This document shows positions 11,903-23,921 of a stretch of 64,000 bases of DNA, piece after piece. The notes below the pieces were generated by a model. The model was given only the letters and a program-made list of their open reading frames with translations, was not told the origin of the DNA and searched no databases. Origin of the DNA: Ulva prolifera (Eukaryota; Chlorophyta; Ulvophyceae; Ulvales; Ulvaceae). The stretch covers positions 4,471,713 to 4,535,712 of the forward strand of contig CM041201.1 of assembly GCA_023078555.1 (NCBI GenBank). Reading direction: 5' to 3'. The first letter of the stretch is position 1; every line of letters begins with the position of its first letter. A program made the translations under genes and the position numbers.

Positions 11903-14900
11903 CAACCACCATATCTCAGAGATCTGGTAACCTCCTGGCAGAAGGGTACTGCAACCTGGGGGAGCATGTTCAGGGATGAACTGCCCAGTGGGACCACCTG
12001 CATGCTGCAGCTGCTCAACACTCCTCTCCTGCATCCCCTGAAGGTACTGCTTGGCGCTGGGGCAGAGTCTGCAAGGCTGAGCAGTCCCTGACTCCCAGAG
12101 ATCCATACAGGCGCCACAGCCCACCCACGTAACCCCGCCTCCCCCCGCCCGCCCCGTCCGACCTCTGTGTTACAAGGAGACAGGCGACGAGGGAAGAAGT
12201 ACCGGTAGAGGACAGCAGCGAGAGTGCATCAACCCAGCACAATGCACCCAAGCCACAGCCTGCAGCCCTCACAGATCAAGCACCTGTGCAACCCCGAGCA
12301 ACCGCTATGCACCCCTGCCTGCATCCTGGACACTGCCGTCGCTGCGTCACAAGCAGGAGCGGCTGAGGTCACCACCACCACCACTGAGCGACACAACGTG
12401 TTGCAGCGTGCCCTGATGTGTGTGCCTCAGAGAAGCAGGGGCTGTGGCCTGCAGCACGCTCGAGCTGCCAGGCCTTGTGCAATTGTGCACGGCAGCATGT
12501 AGTGCGGAAATTCAGATGAGAACAATGAATAGGATGCTCATTTGTCATGTGACATATACCTCCAGCCAGCTGCGGCCAGTGCGCCTGCCCTTCAGTCATC
12601 ACAACTGCTCTCTGCTTGACGGCCCGAACCAGGAGGCCCCTGAGCAGCCTGCGCAGCTGGCTGTCTCACACCATGCACATCTGAGACTCTTCGTGGGCAC
12701 CATGCCATCAGTACATCTGACTGCATCGACTGTCTGCCCTGAGCTTGCAAAGATAGGCTAGGAGGGTGGGGTGCATGCATGGCTGGTCAACAGGCCTGAG
12801 TCATCTATGCAGGAAGTATATGCTTCCAGAGTATGCCTAGCAATACTCTATGTTTCTTGTGATACATGTATACACACTGTGTGTCTGCTGGGGAGGCCAA
12901 GCAGCGCTGGAGTCTGGGAGCAATGGGAGCATGACCCTGCGATGAGCAACCGACACGGCCACACCTGCCTGCTCTCAACTGTTGACAGTTCTTGACATTC
13001 AGCAGTGGTCAAGCCCTGCACAGCCTTAAAGCAAGATTCAAGCGTTTAACATATGCCAGGATGCATGCGTTTGCCTGGTGACTGTATTAGTGGTACTGCT
13101 TGAGCCAATCTTGTTGCTTGTCCAGGTGATGTGGCCGGCTCAATTGGGTCTCTTACTATGTATGCATGATGACTCCTGGGCAGCCCATCCAGATGTGCTC
13201 AGGTGAGAGCATCGGCAACGTGGCGCCGAGGCAGCACTCAACCAACACTCAACACATGCACGGGTGGCCGACACGAATGCGCACCTGTGTCTGTGTCGGA
13301 TGGGGCAGTGATTGAGAGAGCTGTTGAGAGAGCTGACGTCAACGCAGCAGCGCTGCAGCTGGTGATACATGCACAACCTCACCAAGACGCCTATGACTGT
13401 GTCCTCCATAACACACTCTCTGCTGTAGCGCGGTCCCACAGGCGTCCGTTGCTGTCTCTGTACGCAGCGTGTGCTTCAAGCAAGTTGTCAGCAGGCTGCA
13501 TGACAATGGCACCAGCTGTTGAAGGCCTCCCCGCCCGTGCTGTGTTCTCCGGCCTGCACACACGCACCTGAGGTTGTCCCATCATCTTCTGGCCGTGTCA
13601 CCACAGCCCCTGATGAGACCACAGCGCCTTGCAATATTGTATGGCCTGGGCCACCACTGCAGGGCTGCATGCACCCACAGCTTGAGCCCAACTTCGAGCA
13701 GCTTCACAGGCGCCCAGTGCCACTGCCACCATGGTGCACAAGCTTGTCTCATGACATTGCAATTGCAATTGCGTAGATTGATCAGTGGAGGGCCAGGTGT
13801 GCGACGCGGGCGACCCGATGGTCCCACCCGGCACATGCGAGAGCGGCGTGCCCATGGGCCCGGCAAGCTTAACTCTGGAGATGTGTTTGCCGCGTGATGC
13901 GCATCATGACCGGACACAGTGCATGCTGGCAACCGCTCTCCGGCACTCAGCTTTGCAGCTGCACGCTCTGAGACCTCGAGGGGTGTCGCCGGTGGCCGGG
14001 CCCGACGGCATCTGCCAGGCCGCCCCCAGACCCCCCAGTGGTCCTGACGGACGACCGGCGCTGGCTGGCTGCCCCAGCATGCTGCGGGGCCGTGGGTGGC
14101 ACAGGAGCGCCGCCTCCGGGGCGTGGCCCCTCCTGTACGCGTGCGTGCGTGCGGTGTCCTTCATGCATCATTGGCAACGCAGTGACAGGACGCGATGCCA
14201 GCGGGCGCTTGCCTTGCATGAGGCCGCCTGGGGGGACCCGGTGTGCGCGCGCCACGGCTTTTTCCAGCCACGTGCCGGGATGCTATGCATTCCATGATGT
14301 GTATGGGGACCCGGCCGCAGTCGGACCACACATGACAGGGTTTGCGCAGAGCAGGCGGCGCACGCACGCAGGCCTCTACCCCAGATCGGCCCCAACCCAG
14401 TCTCCTGAGCCTACAAGCAGGGGCGTTTCCATACTCAGTGACTCTGGAGACCGCTGCCGACCAGTCGCCGTGCGGTGTATGCAGCAAGCGGTCGCGGCCG
14501 GCAACGTCGCCATATGCATATGCAACCCAGTCGCACCTGTGCACTCACAAGCAGAGCAGCGCTTCCATGGACTATGACACGTGGGGTGGAGTACCGTACG
14601 GACATCGCACGCATATGCATGCGCGCGCCTGACCCCATCGCAGCGGCCACAACACCATTCAGATTGTCGGCATTCTTGGGACTGTGCCGAAGGCCGACCC
14701 GGCGTGTGCGTGTAAGCCCCCCCCCCTTACGCTCCACACCCCCTCGTTGACATCAGGGTGCATGGCAGCTCAAGGGGGCCTCAGCGGACTGCCCCCCTAC
14801 ACGCGTGGGCTGCGCAGGTGGCAGCATGCAACCCGTAGACGTTCGCAGGCCGGCTAACAAAAGACAGCCGAAAGGTGGTGACAAGGCGGCCACGGGCTGG

Positions 14901-15975
14901 ACAGTGGCAGGCCCGGTACCCCAAGCGCACGATGAGATGAGAGAAGACGGCCACATGCATGCGCTGATGCCACCGTGCGGAAGACCACCAGAACAGAGGT
15001 GGGGGCGCCCGCCGCTCGAGCTCGAGAGGACAACATCTTGTTCGAACACTGAAGCCGGCACGACCTGTTTTTGCAGGAGGGATCGGAAGCCCGGTCCGGA
15101 GGCCTGGGCAGGGTCACCGCAGCACACTCGTGAAGGGTGTTTGCACGCGTTGACCTTCAGGATTTGAGCTTCTGCTGCGAACACTAAAGGAGGCTTTAAT
15201 GGGGACTGGCTGCACGCTGGGTTGCTGGCCTGACTGAGATCTGCAGCCCCTGCCTGGCAGTGACAGACATGTGGGCGCTGCAGACAGAGCATGCAGGGGA
15301 AGCGGCCGCTGCTGCTTGCTGGATGGTACAAGATGCAATGCAGGCACCTTGTGTGATGATCTGGCTCTAATGGCGGAGGCATGCTGCCCACGTCAAAGGC
15401 CTCACCAGCTGCCACCATCGGCATGTGTGCACGTGTCTCAGTCAAGCATGCCAAAAGACGATCACTTGTGCGAGCTTTGCATTGCGCCAAGTGGCCACTC
15501 TGTCTAGCTTGATGCTAGAACCGTCCAGCCAGGACTGAATTTGCAGCCAAAGAGAGCGGCAGGTGTAGGTGTGCCACCCCGCCTATGACACCGTGCTCAG
15601 ATTCTCTCACTGCTGTGGAGTTTGTCCGGCTGCAGCGCTTTCGATGCAACGAGATCTGTCAGTGCTGCCCTATGAGTCGCCCCCGCCACGGCGGCAGCGC
15701 GGCTGCATACAAGAGTTTGTGTGGTCCATGGTGGCTCTTCACTCGCTGTAGATGGTCAGGCCATGGGCTGTCCCCTAGGCGCTTGAGTGGAGTTTCCAGG
15801 AGTTCCGTGGGGAACGCTGCCCCTCTGGCAAGCCCTGCAGCTGCTGGACATAGACTGTGCGAGCAGCCCCACCACCAGGGCGCTGGCAAATTCCCGCATG
15901 TGTGCCGGTACGGCACCCCTGCCCGGCCTGCACCGTCCTTGTGCGCATGCGAAAGCAGTCTCACCCATGCATGAC
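11903..15975. other. Gene-poor interval between the two element copies
   Basis: Open frames of 80-250 codons occur on both strands (for example 13785-14297 + and 14753-15490 -), but all are arginine/proline/cysteine-rich with no motif and no consistent splice structure. I see no gene, RNA gene or large repeat. TGCATG/GCATGC words are dense. Confidence 0.4.
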
Positions 15976-15990
15976 ACACCACAGGGCCAC
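15976..15990. repeat. Target-site duplication, left copy, of the 94-bp element
   Basis: ACACCACAGGGCCAC, repeated exactly at 16085-16099. Confidence 0.9.
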
Positions 15991-16084
15991 GGTGATGGGT
16001 GAGATGTTCGTGGGTGTCTTGGTGTTTGCTTCGTCTGCTTGCTCCTTTCGCGGTGCTGCCCGACTTGCTGCCTTTGTCCTTGTA
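15991..16084 (+). mobile_element. Retroposed element copy 2 (94 bp, 5'-truncated)
   Basis: Bracketed by perfect 15-bp direct repeats. All 94 bases equal the last 94 bases (minus strand) of the 521-bp copy, ending at the same CCTTGTA. It therefore looks like a severely 5'-truncated copy of the same family. The lack of any mismatch suggests a recent insertion or recent common source. Confidence 0.8.
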
Positions 16085-16099
16085 ACACCACAGGGCCAC
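16085..16099. repeat. Target-site duplication, right copy, of the 94-bp element
   Basis: Exact repeat of the 15 bases at 15976-15990. It directly follows the 3' end of the element. Confidence 0.9.
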
Positions 16100-17894
16100 C
16101 ACCTACTGCGTGAACATGAATGACCTGGCCCCAATGCATACGACCCCGGGGGAGAGGGGGGGGGTGATAGCGCCTGGCGCGTGCCAAACATCCATACGTC
16201 TGGCCGTACGTGTTCATGGCGGGGGGGGAGGCAGGCCTGCAGGGGGTGCATGGGAGGGCAAAGTGTGCACTTGTGTGACGGGGTGTGCTAGAGGCTGCGG
16301 CTGAACTGAGGGGCGTGTGAAATGAAGCTGTCGCGGAGCGCTACTTCAACGTGCATCGAGCGAGGCCTGGGCGTCCACCACTATATACAGATGTGGGGAG
16401 TGTCTGCTTCCTGTGGAGCTACCAGGCTCTCTGCCTCGGGCTTTGCAAAGCCCGCATACATATTCATGAATATTTTTCAGGTCCATTGGATGCAATATGT
16501 AGCGCCTGGCCTCCGTGTCGGATGCGCCGCCAGCTGCGAGCCTGCACGGCACGTAACTTCACCACCGACGCACGCCATGCACTGTGAGGGCAGCGGTCGG
16601 CCCACGCTTAAACACACGCATCGGGTTTGAAAGCACAATCTGGGTGCAGGCCTGTGCATGCCACGTGGAGTGGCATTGCTTCTACATTTCAGGCCAGTTC
16701 GCTTGGATATTCTGCGCTTCCAGGACGTGAATCGCGCAGCTGTCTCTGCTGGGGTGCTCGAAAGCATTCCTTTGTCAGGATGATTTGTATCTGACAGCGA
16801 TGTGCACCCACTGTGGTCATGGTCTCGGTGCAAGATACAACGCTGCGCCTGTCCAGACGAAAATTCACGACAGCCGACGTTTCACCAATGATCAAAAAGC
16901 TCACATAATCGATCAACTAGTACAACTCTTTGCGTCGATACAACCTTCACGGACAGAGCGCACACGCATGCCGCCTACAAGTGGACATATACAGCTTTCT
17001 TCGCCAGCAGCTGCGAGCGGAAGGTATCACCGCACAGTCTGATCACGGATATGGCTGACAAACAGTCTATCTGCGGCCTACGGGCGACCTATGTGCGAGC
17101 TGGCCTCAGCTGCCACAGGCGAACTCCCGAGTCAGAGGTTACCTGCATGCGCAAGTGATGCGCGCCCGAACGCATGGCTGAGTTGGTCCACATAATCTGA
17201 GTGTACCAGCAATGCTTCAAGTTAACTGTACCGCAGGTCACCAGCCACCTTGCGCAACGCCATGCGCACAAGGTATATTGCGCAACAGCGGTGGTACAGT
17301 GCGATGCACAGTGCGCACGTCCATGCGCTGTATCTTGCGCACTCGTGCGACTGTGCAATGCATTGCACCAATCTATTAATGCTACGACTCCTGCGAAGTC
17401 GAGGCTTACATCGTTAAACGCCATGCATAGCCATTACGACAGCTGAAACGGAAATCGATGAAACTTGCGCACGAGGCAATGTCTGTCGAGGCCTTGCATG
17501 GAGATGGCCAAATCAAGAACGATTGGGTCAGATCCCCGGTGAAGGTATGAGCTGCTCTCGACGTCAATTGCGCCTCACGGGCTAGACCAAAATGGCGACG
17601 TCTGCGCCCATGACCGTCACGTAGCGTGCATGGTGCTGTCCACCTCAGCGGAGGTCAGACCGCGCATGGGGCAAGCGCGCCGAGGCGTGACGCATGAGTG
17701 GCGTGGTGCTATACTGTCGCGCGTGGGTACATCATTTTCGTGAAGGCAACGTGGAACCGCTGGATTGTCGACACTTGATAAGTAAAGAGGCCGGATCGAA
17801 AGGTGGTGTATTGCCATAATTCTGCATCCAAATCCAACTGCTTCCTCCTCCGTCCGTTCCAAACCGTTCAGACCAAATCCGCCCAAACATCTAC
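16100..17894. other. Intergenic, upstream of the UDP-glucose dehydrogenase gene
   Basis: No coding frame can be supported. At 17251-17341 the palindrome TGCGCA occurs five times in 91 bp. The promoter of the UDP-glucose dehydrogenase gene should lie in the right part. Confidence 0.4.
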
Positions 17895-20800
17895 ATGGCG
17901 ATTAAAAGCATTTGCTGCCTGGGTGCGCGCTGCCTTGCAAATTCCAACTTGGTGATGCAGCTCTTTCATACTTCTCGGAGGATCGTGCCAAAGCGAAGCA
18001 GCGCTTTTCAAATCATAGGCTCGGCGAGTTGCAATCAAGCGGACAGCCCGCGTTGACTGGACGTCATCCCCCGTCAACAAGCGGCAGAAAAAACAATGTG
18101 ACTAGATATTGTGCCTGATCACTCGCGTATTCACCCGGTGGTGGTCCGGACTGCAAGCCGAGATTGAAAGAACGTGCAGGTGCTGGCTACGTCGGTGGGC
18201 CGACCATGGCGATGATCGCGTACAAGGTGTGACATTTCTTGAAGCCTGTGACAGCTGCTTCCGACTTTTTGTGCTTCATCACCTGCTGGGCTTGCTGTGA
18301 CCTTGCAAGGTATGTGCAATGCAGTGCCCGCACATCAAGGTCGTCGTCGTGGACATCAATCAAGCACGAATTGATGCATGGAACAGCGACTCGCTTCCCA
18401 TCTACGAGCCTGGCCTTGAGGAGGTGAGATCAGCCGATCTGCATGATGCCACTGTGTACCGTTATCTACTGCAGACGTCGCTGTCCGCAACTCTCTCCTT
18501 CGGCCCTAGTGCTGGGATCGCCCAACGTTGAGGCCCATTTGTATTTGTTGCATTCTCCTGTCCTTCAATTTGTACATGCGTTGGGCCAGGCACCGGCATT
18601 GTTGTCTCCTGGTTCCCGCGACGACAGCAAAGCGATCTTGCGTGCTTCGCCGGGCGCAGTGCAGTTGCTGCTCGCTTTCGGGCCCTACCTTGCTCATGTT
18701 GTCTGATGGCCCGCCCGTGTGTCACGATAAATTGTTTTTCTTTTAGATCGCGGATGCGTGAAATGATGCGATGGGCCGGGCCAACTCTGGAGACCTGGTT
18801 CGCTGCTGCCTATGGTCAGGCTGCCCGGGGAGCTGTCGCAGCCGGTCCCCCATTCGCGTGCCGGGCGTCCAACTCTAAAGAAAGCTCCATGAGACTCATA
18901 TGTGCAGTCAATAGGTTTTGTGAACTTCGTGCTTGTGGTCCTGTACGCCCTGCCCATGGTCTGCCCTGCAGTTTCCGTAACGTGGGTCACCTGATCGCAG
19001 ATCGTGTTTGAAGCTCGCGGCCGGAATCTCTTCTTTTCGGCTGAGCCGGAGAAGCACATTGCAGAATGTGACATGATTTTCGTTTCAGTGAACACGCCGA
19101 CCAAGGTCAAGGGCGTAGGTGCGAGCCCCATCACAACTAAGCAAGCTGAACCTCTTGCGATACGTTGCAGGCCGTCGCGGCGTCCATGCGCCTCGCCCGT
19201 GTGCCCGGTGTCTAAATCTGACATGCTCGCAGGCTTGCGCTTACTCTTGCGTTGTCAAATGCAGGATCGGGCAAGGCCGCGGACTTGACGTACTGGGAGA
19301 GCGCTGCCCGCATGATCGCCAGCGTTTCCAAGTCCTCCAAGATCGTCGTGGAGAAGTCCACTGTGCCTGTCAAGACAGCAGAAGCTATCTCCAAGGTGAG
19401 TGCGCATCATAGCATCACCAGTGCAGCATCAGCCTCATGTGCAGCAACGACCATTTCGACGACGGCCCTCGCCAGGCCTCGCGAGTCTCCTTAACCTTCT
19501 GCATGCTGCCCCGGTTGTCCGGTCGACGAGGCTGTGACTGCTGTAATTGCAGCAAAATATCTGCGAAGTTGTATCAGCCTGTCACGCTCTCCCCTCATCG
19601 GGTTTCTCCTGAAAATGACAGCTGTGGTGCATCATAATGGAGGTGAACATCGAGTGGTCCTAGTCACCACAGATGCCAATGCCCACGCCTAGTCGATTCT
19701 GCACTTACAACAAGTCACCGCATGTCCTGGTGATCTTCAAGGCGCAGCGTGAATATGGCACTGCTACAGGTCCTTCGCAGGAACTGCCTCGAGTCTGATG
19801 TCAAGTTCCAGATCCTCTCCAACCCCGAGTTCCTGGCAGAAGGTGCGCCAGCCACAGCCCACAACATAGCATTTGCCTGGCTCTGCAACGTCGCCTCCGC
19901 AACCACGATAGCATGGTCTGCAGAGGATGTGCTGGTGTGTAGGAACTGCGATGGAGGACCTGAAGCAACCGGATCGAGTCCTCATCGGTGGCGAGCAGTC
20001 CGCAGATGGCAAGGCTGCCATGGAGGTGCGGCCGCCTGCACGCCTCGGCTGTCAGTACCGTGACACTCCTCATGTGACACTCCTCATGTGAACGCTTGCC
20101 TCGTCCCCTCTTGCCCTCCTGCATCACACTCGCAACCGCTCTACGATAGCAATATGTTGCAGCGACTGCGTGGGGCGGCTCTTCTGTCAGCTGAGGCCTC
20201 ATGTCCAGCGCACGTGCCATGCCCGAGCATTTCCGTGAAGCCACCTCCACACTGCAGCGTCCTGGTGTGCAGGCCCTGGTGGAGGTGTACGCCAACTGGG
20301 TGCCCCGCGAGCGCATCCTCACCTCCAACCTGTGGTCCGCGGAGCTCTCCAAGCTGACGGCCAACGCGATGCTTGCCCAGCGCATCTCATCAGTCAACAG
20401 CATTTCCGCGCTGTGTGAGGCGACCGGCGCCGACATCTCCGAGGTGTCCCGCTGCATCGGCACCGACTCCCGCATCGGCTCCAAGTTCCTCTCCGCCTCC
20501 GTCGGCTTTGGCGGCTCCTGCTTCCAGAAGGACATCCTCAACCTCTCGTACGTCTGCGAGACGTACGGCCTGCCACAGGTGGCCGCTTACTGGCAGTCGG
20601 TGCGCCACCTGGCCTCTCATCTGTGTGCACCGGCAGGGCGCTGCCTGCTGCGTGGCTATCGCTTGAGCCTGCACTTGCAAGGGTCCATTCTCGAGTGCCT
20701 CGTGCGTTAGAGATGGGATCTTCGTTGCCACGCAAGGCGTGGCTACGTACATGGCCTGCGCATTCGCGTTGTCCTGACTCGCACATTCTCGTGCATGCGC

Positions 20801-22105
20801 TCCTCTGGGGTTGTTGTGTGGGCTGCCAGGCCAGGGGAGGGCGAGACAGCAGGCCGCCGCGCTGGCTGAGGCGGCTTGGATCCCTGTTCCTGTGCGATGC
20901 AGCACCTGCAAACGCTGCGCCAGGGCGGTGTTCTCAGAGGTGTTGCTTGCCCACCCGGGGCTGTCGTGCAGGTGGTCGACATGAACGACTACCAGAAGGA
21001 CCGATTTGTGAAGCGCATGATCACCAGCATGTTCAACACCATCCGCAACAAGGACATCGCGCTGCTCGGCTTTGCCTTCAAGAAGGACACCGGTGCGCCC
21101 CCGCCGCCCCCCTGCCCTGCCTGTCGCCAGCAGCAGAGGCCGCGCCCTCTGTCCGACTTGCCCCTCTGCTCAATATGATGCTCACACTCACCGCCTCCAG
21201 GCAGCCCGATGCATATCAATCTGATCTTGGTACCTGCACTCAATGTCCAGGCAACTTCATCATCTTGTAACATTTGGCGTGCAGCATGCCCGATGGGGCA
21301 TGTATCCTTGAACAACCAGACTTGTGCGGTGGTGTGTCGAATGTGGGTATGTATGCTGACGCGAGCTGGGGCAGTGGTGCAGGTGACACCCGCGAGACTC
21401 CCGCCATCGACGTGTGCAAGGGTCTCATGGAGGAGGGCGCCAAGCTCCGCATCTACGACCCCCAGGTCACGTACGACCAGATCAAGCAGGACCTGTCCCT
21501 CGCTCCCTTCGAGTGGGACCGCCCCGGAAACACCATCCCCAAGCAGTACGCCCCTTCCCCACACCACGCTTGACCCGCTTGCATGAACTGTCACTGCAGC
21601 TCTGTCCTCTTGAGTTGTGCCTGTGGCCGTGCAACTGTCGTGCCCACTCTCAATTCAGTCTCCACCCATAGGAGCCTGCGCCCTGGCCAAAAACACCGTG
21701 CGACCATGGAAAATGCGAATGGACAGTTGCAGTACGATGCTTGCTCCATCTGCTCTGCATGTTGGCTGGTGCCCTCTTTGACGCGAAGGTGTTGCACGGT
21801 TACTGAGCACCAGGTGGGAAGATGATCACAGCCGGGCACTGTGCAGGGAGAACAAGGCGGCTGACGAGAAGGTGAAGTGCATGGAGAGCGCTGCGGAGGC
21901 GATCGAGGGCGCGCATGCGGTTGCTGTGCTCACCGAGTGGGACGAGTTCAAGACGCTCGACTGGAAGGCGATGCTCGGCAAGATGCAGCGGCCGGCGTTC
22001 GTGTTTGACGGCCGCAACATCCTCGACCACGAGGCCCTGCGCGCCCTCGGCTTCATCGTCTTTGGCCTTGGCAAGCCCCTCGACCCCTTCTTCACCGCCG
22101 CGTAG
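17895..22105 (+). CDS. UGD: UDP-glucose 6-dehydrogenase
   Basis: Oxidises UDP-glucose to UDP-glucuronate with two NAD+, supplying cell-wall and glycan precursors in the cytosol. Eleven exons fit by frame and phase: 17895-17922, 18180-18226, 18325-18423, 19001-19118, 19265-19395, 19770-19842, 19943-20025, 20273-20599, 20972-21092, 21383-21545 and 21847-22105. The product has 482 residues, the normal eukaryotic length. It starts [20 protein letters not shown] (NAD Rossmann GxGYVG), followed by [18 protein letters not shown]-type sequence (here [20 protein letters not shown]), [47 protein letters not shown] with the catalytic Cys, [15 protein letters not shown], and LTEWDEFK with FDGRNI near the end. 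Five of ten introns start with GTGCG and one with GTACG. No key residue is missing. Confidence 0.97.
20061..20088. repeat. 14-bp tandem duplication in a UGD intron
   Basis: TGACACTCCTCATG occurs twice head to tail within the intron between exons 7 and 8. Confidence 0.85.
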
Positions 22106-23921
22106 ACGCCCGCCATGCGGTGTGCGTGCGCTGCCGGGCGGCTGCGGCCGTGGTGCGCCTGCCTGGCCGTGGTTGATACCCAGCTGCAGCAGTTCTGGTC
22201 ACAAAGTGATACCAGTCGGGGGGTAGGGCCTGTTGTGCCACTTGTTGGGGTGACTGTGCGCCTGCGAAGCGGGGTGCCGGGTGGGGTGTGGGTCTGAGAT
22301 GCGCTGCAGATGAGGGTGGGGATGCCGATGGGTGCTCTGCCTCCCTCTCTCGCCTGACCTCGCCGAACCGAAATAAGCTGACAGAAGTGAGATGTGTAGT
22401 GTAGTATATGTGTGCCCTGAGCAAGGATGCAACCGCCGGGGGGGGGGGGGGTGTTGGAGGGGTGGCTTCTTGGTTGTGGGTAGAAATTGGGTCGTGGGCT
22501 CGGAGTAGACTGAAATAACCTGCGCCTGTTGCTGCTCTTGCATAGCCTGGATCATCGCTGCAGCTATCCCAGGCTTGCGTAGCAGGCTCTGACAAGGATG
22601 GCGCCACCGCCTTCTACCAGAGGCGAGTTCCATTCTATCCTCAGCTGCCAGGATGGACCCAGGAGCGTCAGTTGACAACCGCAGGAAAGTCACTGTCGTA
22701 CAGCACAGTATGGCGCGGTCAGCCTGCAGACTCGTCCATCGCAATCAGTTGGTAGTGTGCACTTCGTTTGTGTGTAATCAATTCAATATGCTTGTGGCGC
22801 GCAGAGCACGGGATGTGCTCAAGACTTGGCAGGTTGATGCAGAGCCAGCAATATGTGGTGATAGGTGGCGCTCCATGTGGAGACAGTGACAGTGGGAGTC
22901 GATGATACACCACATGATTGCACATGTCGGCGCCTGTTCATGTAGCCAAGCAAGTTGAATCTACGTACACGCACAGAGCTCGGCCGTGCTGCACGTGAAT
23001 CGTTCTGCCAGTGAAGTACTTACTGTCCACATATGTGATGGTGATATTGCATTTAGGCTTCACCCAATCTTGCCAACACTTCCTGTACCACGCAGTATGC
23101 CGATAAACTCTGTCCTTGTTGCAGGTTTACACTGTTTACAGTGCAGTACACAAGCTGCTCCAGGAGCACTGCTGCCCATTAAGCAACTTGACATGCTGTC
23201 CTGCAACATTCGCCTGGCGCTGTATTATGTACACGGATCGCTAACCAGATGTATCAGCCATGTGGTGTGCTCACGTAGATTGTGGTGGTTCAGCTGACCA
23301 TCGGCTGCGTAGCCGATATGTACAGGACACCAATGCATCAGGAAATGTTGCAAGGAATGTTTGGATGTGACCATGAGGTGGTTCAGGTGACCTCCATGGT
23401 GCAAACAACGATCAATGCGCCTACATTGATGCATGACTCGTTCGTGCTCCCTTGGCTCAGATGTTTGGGCCGCAGGACGGTGCACCGTGAAATGACACAT
23501 GGGATTTCTACGCCCATATGCCTTGGCACACGCCCGTATATATGCCTTGGCACATGCACCTGCAGGAAGCTCCACATGTGCGCTTTTTTCTTGACCGCGT
23601 ACCTGTGAGCCTGAGTTCGTGGAGACGACATGAGTGGGGAGTTGCTGTGTCTCGATGTTCGTGCGCGGGGAAATTTGAAGACATGCCCCAGGCTGTATGG
23701 GCTTGTGAATGCAAGTTTGAATCACGTTTCATGCCATGCATGAGTTGCATTATGTGCACAGCTGGTTGGCGATCGAGCGTTCGGTCCGGCATCGGTCCTG
23801 TTCTGATTAACAGGCATTCCCCAAGTTTCTGCAGCAATTACATGGCCCCAGCCACCTATGCTATACGTTGCCGGGCTGTTGAAGTCAGGCGGATCCCGAC
23901 GCTCAAGTTGCAATTGCAGAC
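22106..23921. other. Intergenic with a 14-base G run
   Basis: Contains the 3' UTR of UGD and a run of 14 G at 22438-22451. A short imperfect duplication (ATATGCCTTGGCACA) lies near 23515-23555. No gene is supported, though the first exon of the next gene may begin in the last few hundred bases. Confidence 0.4.

Noticed and set aside
11013-11930. Plus-strand frame of 305 codons rich in Thr, His and Pro
   Set aside because: Most of it is the antisense of the C/A-rich strand of the retroposed element. The low-complexity sequence explains the open frame.
15991-16099. The 94-bp insertion as an introner (an inserted intron)
   Set aside because: Its edges and duplication do not supply a GT-AG pair that would restore the uninterrupted target, and the site is not in a recognised exon.
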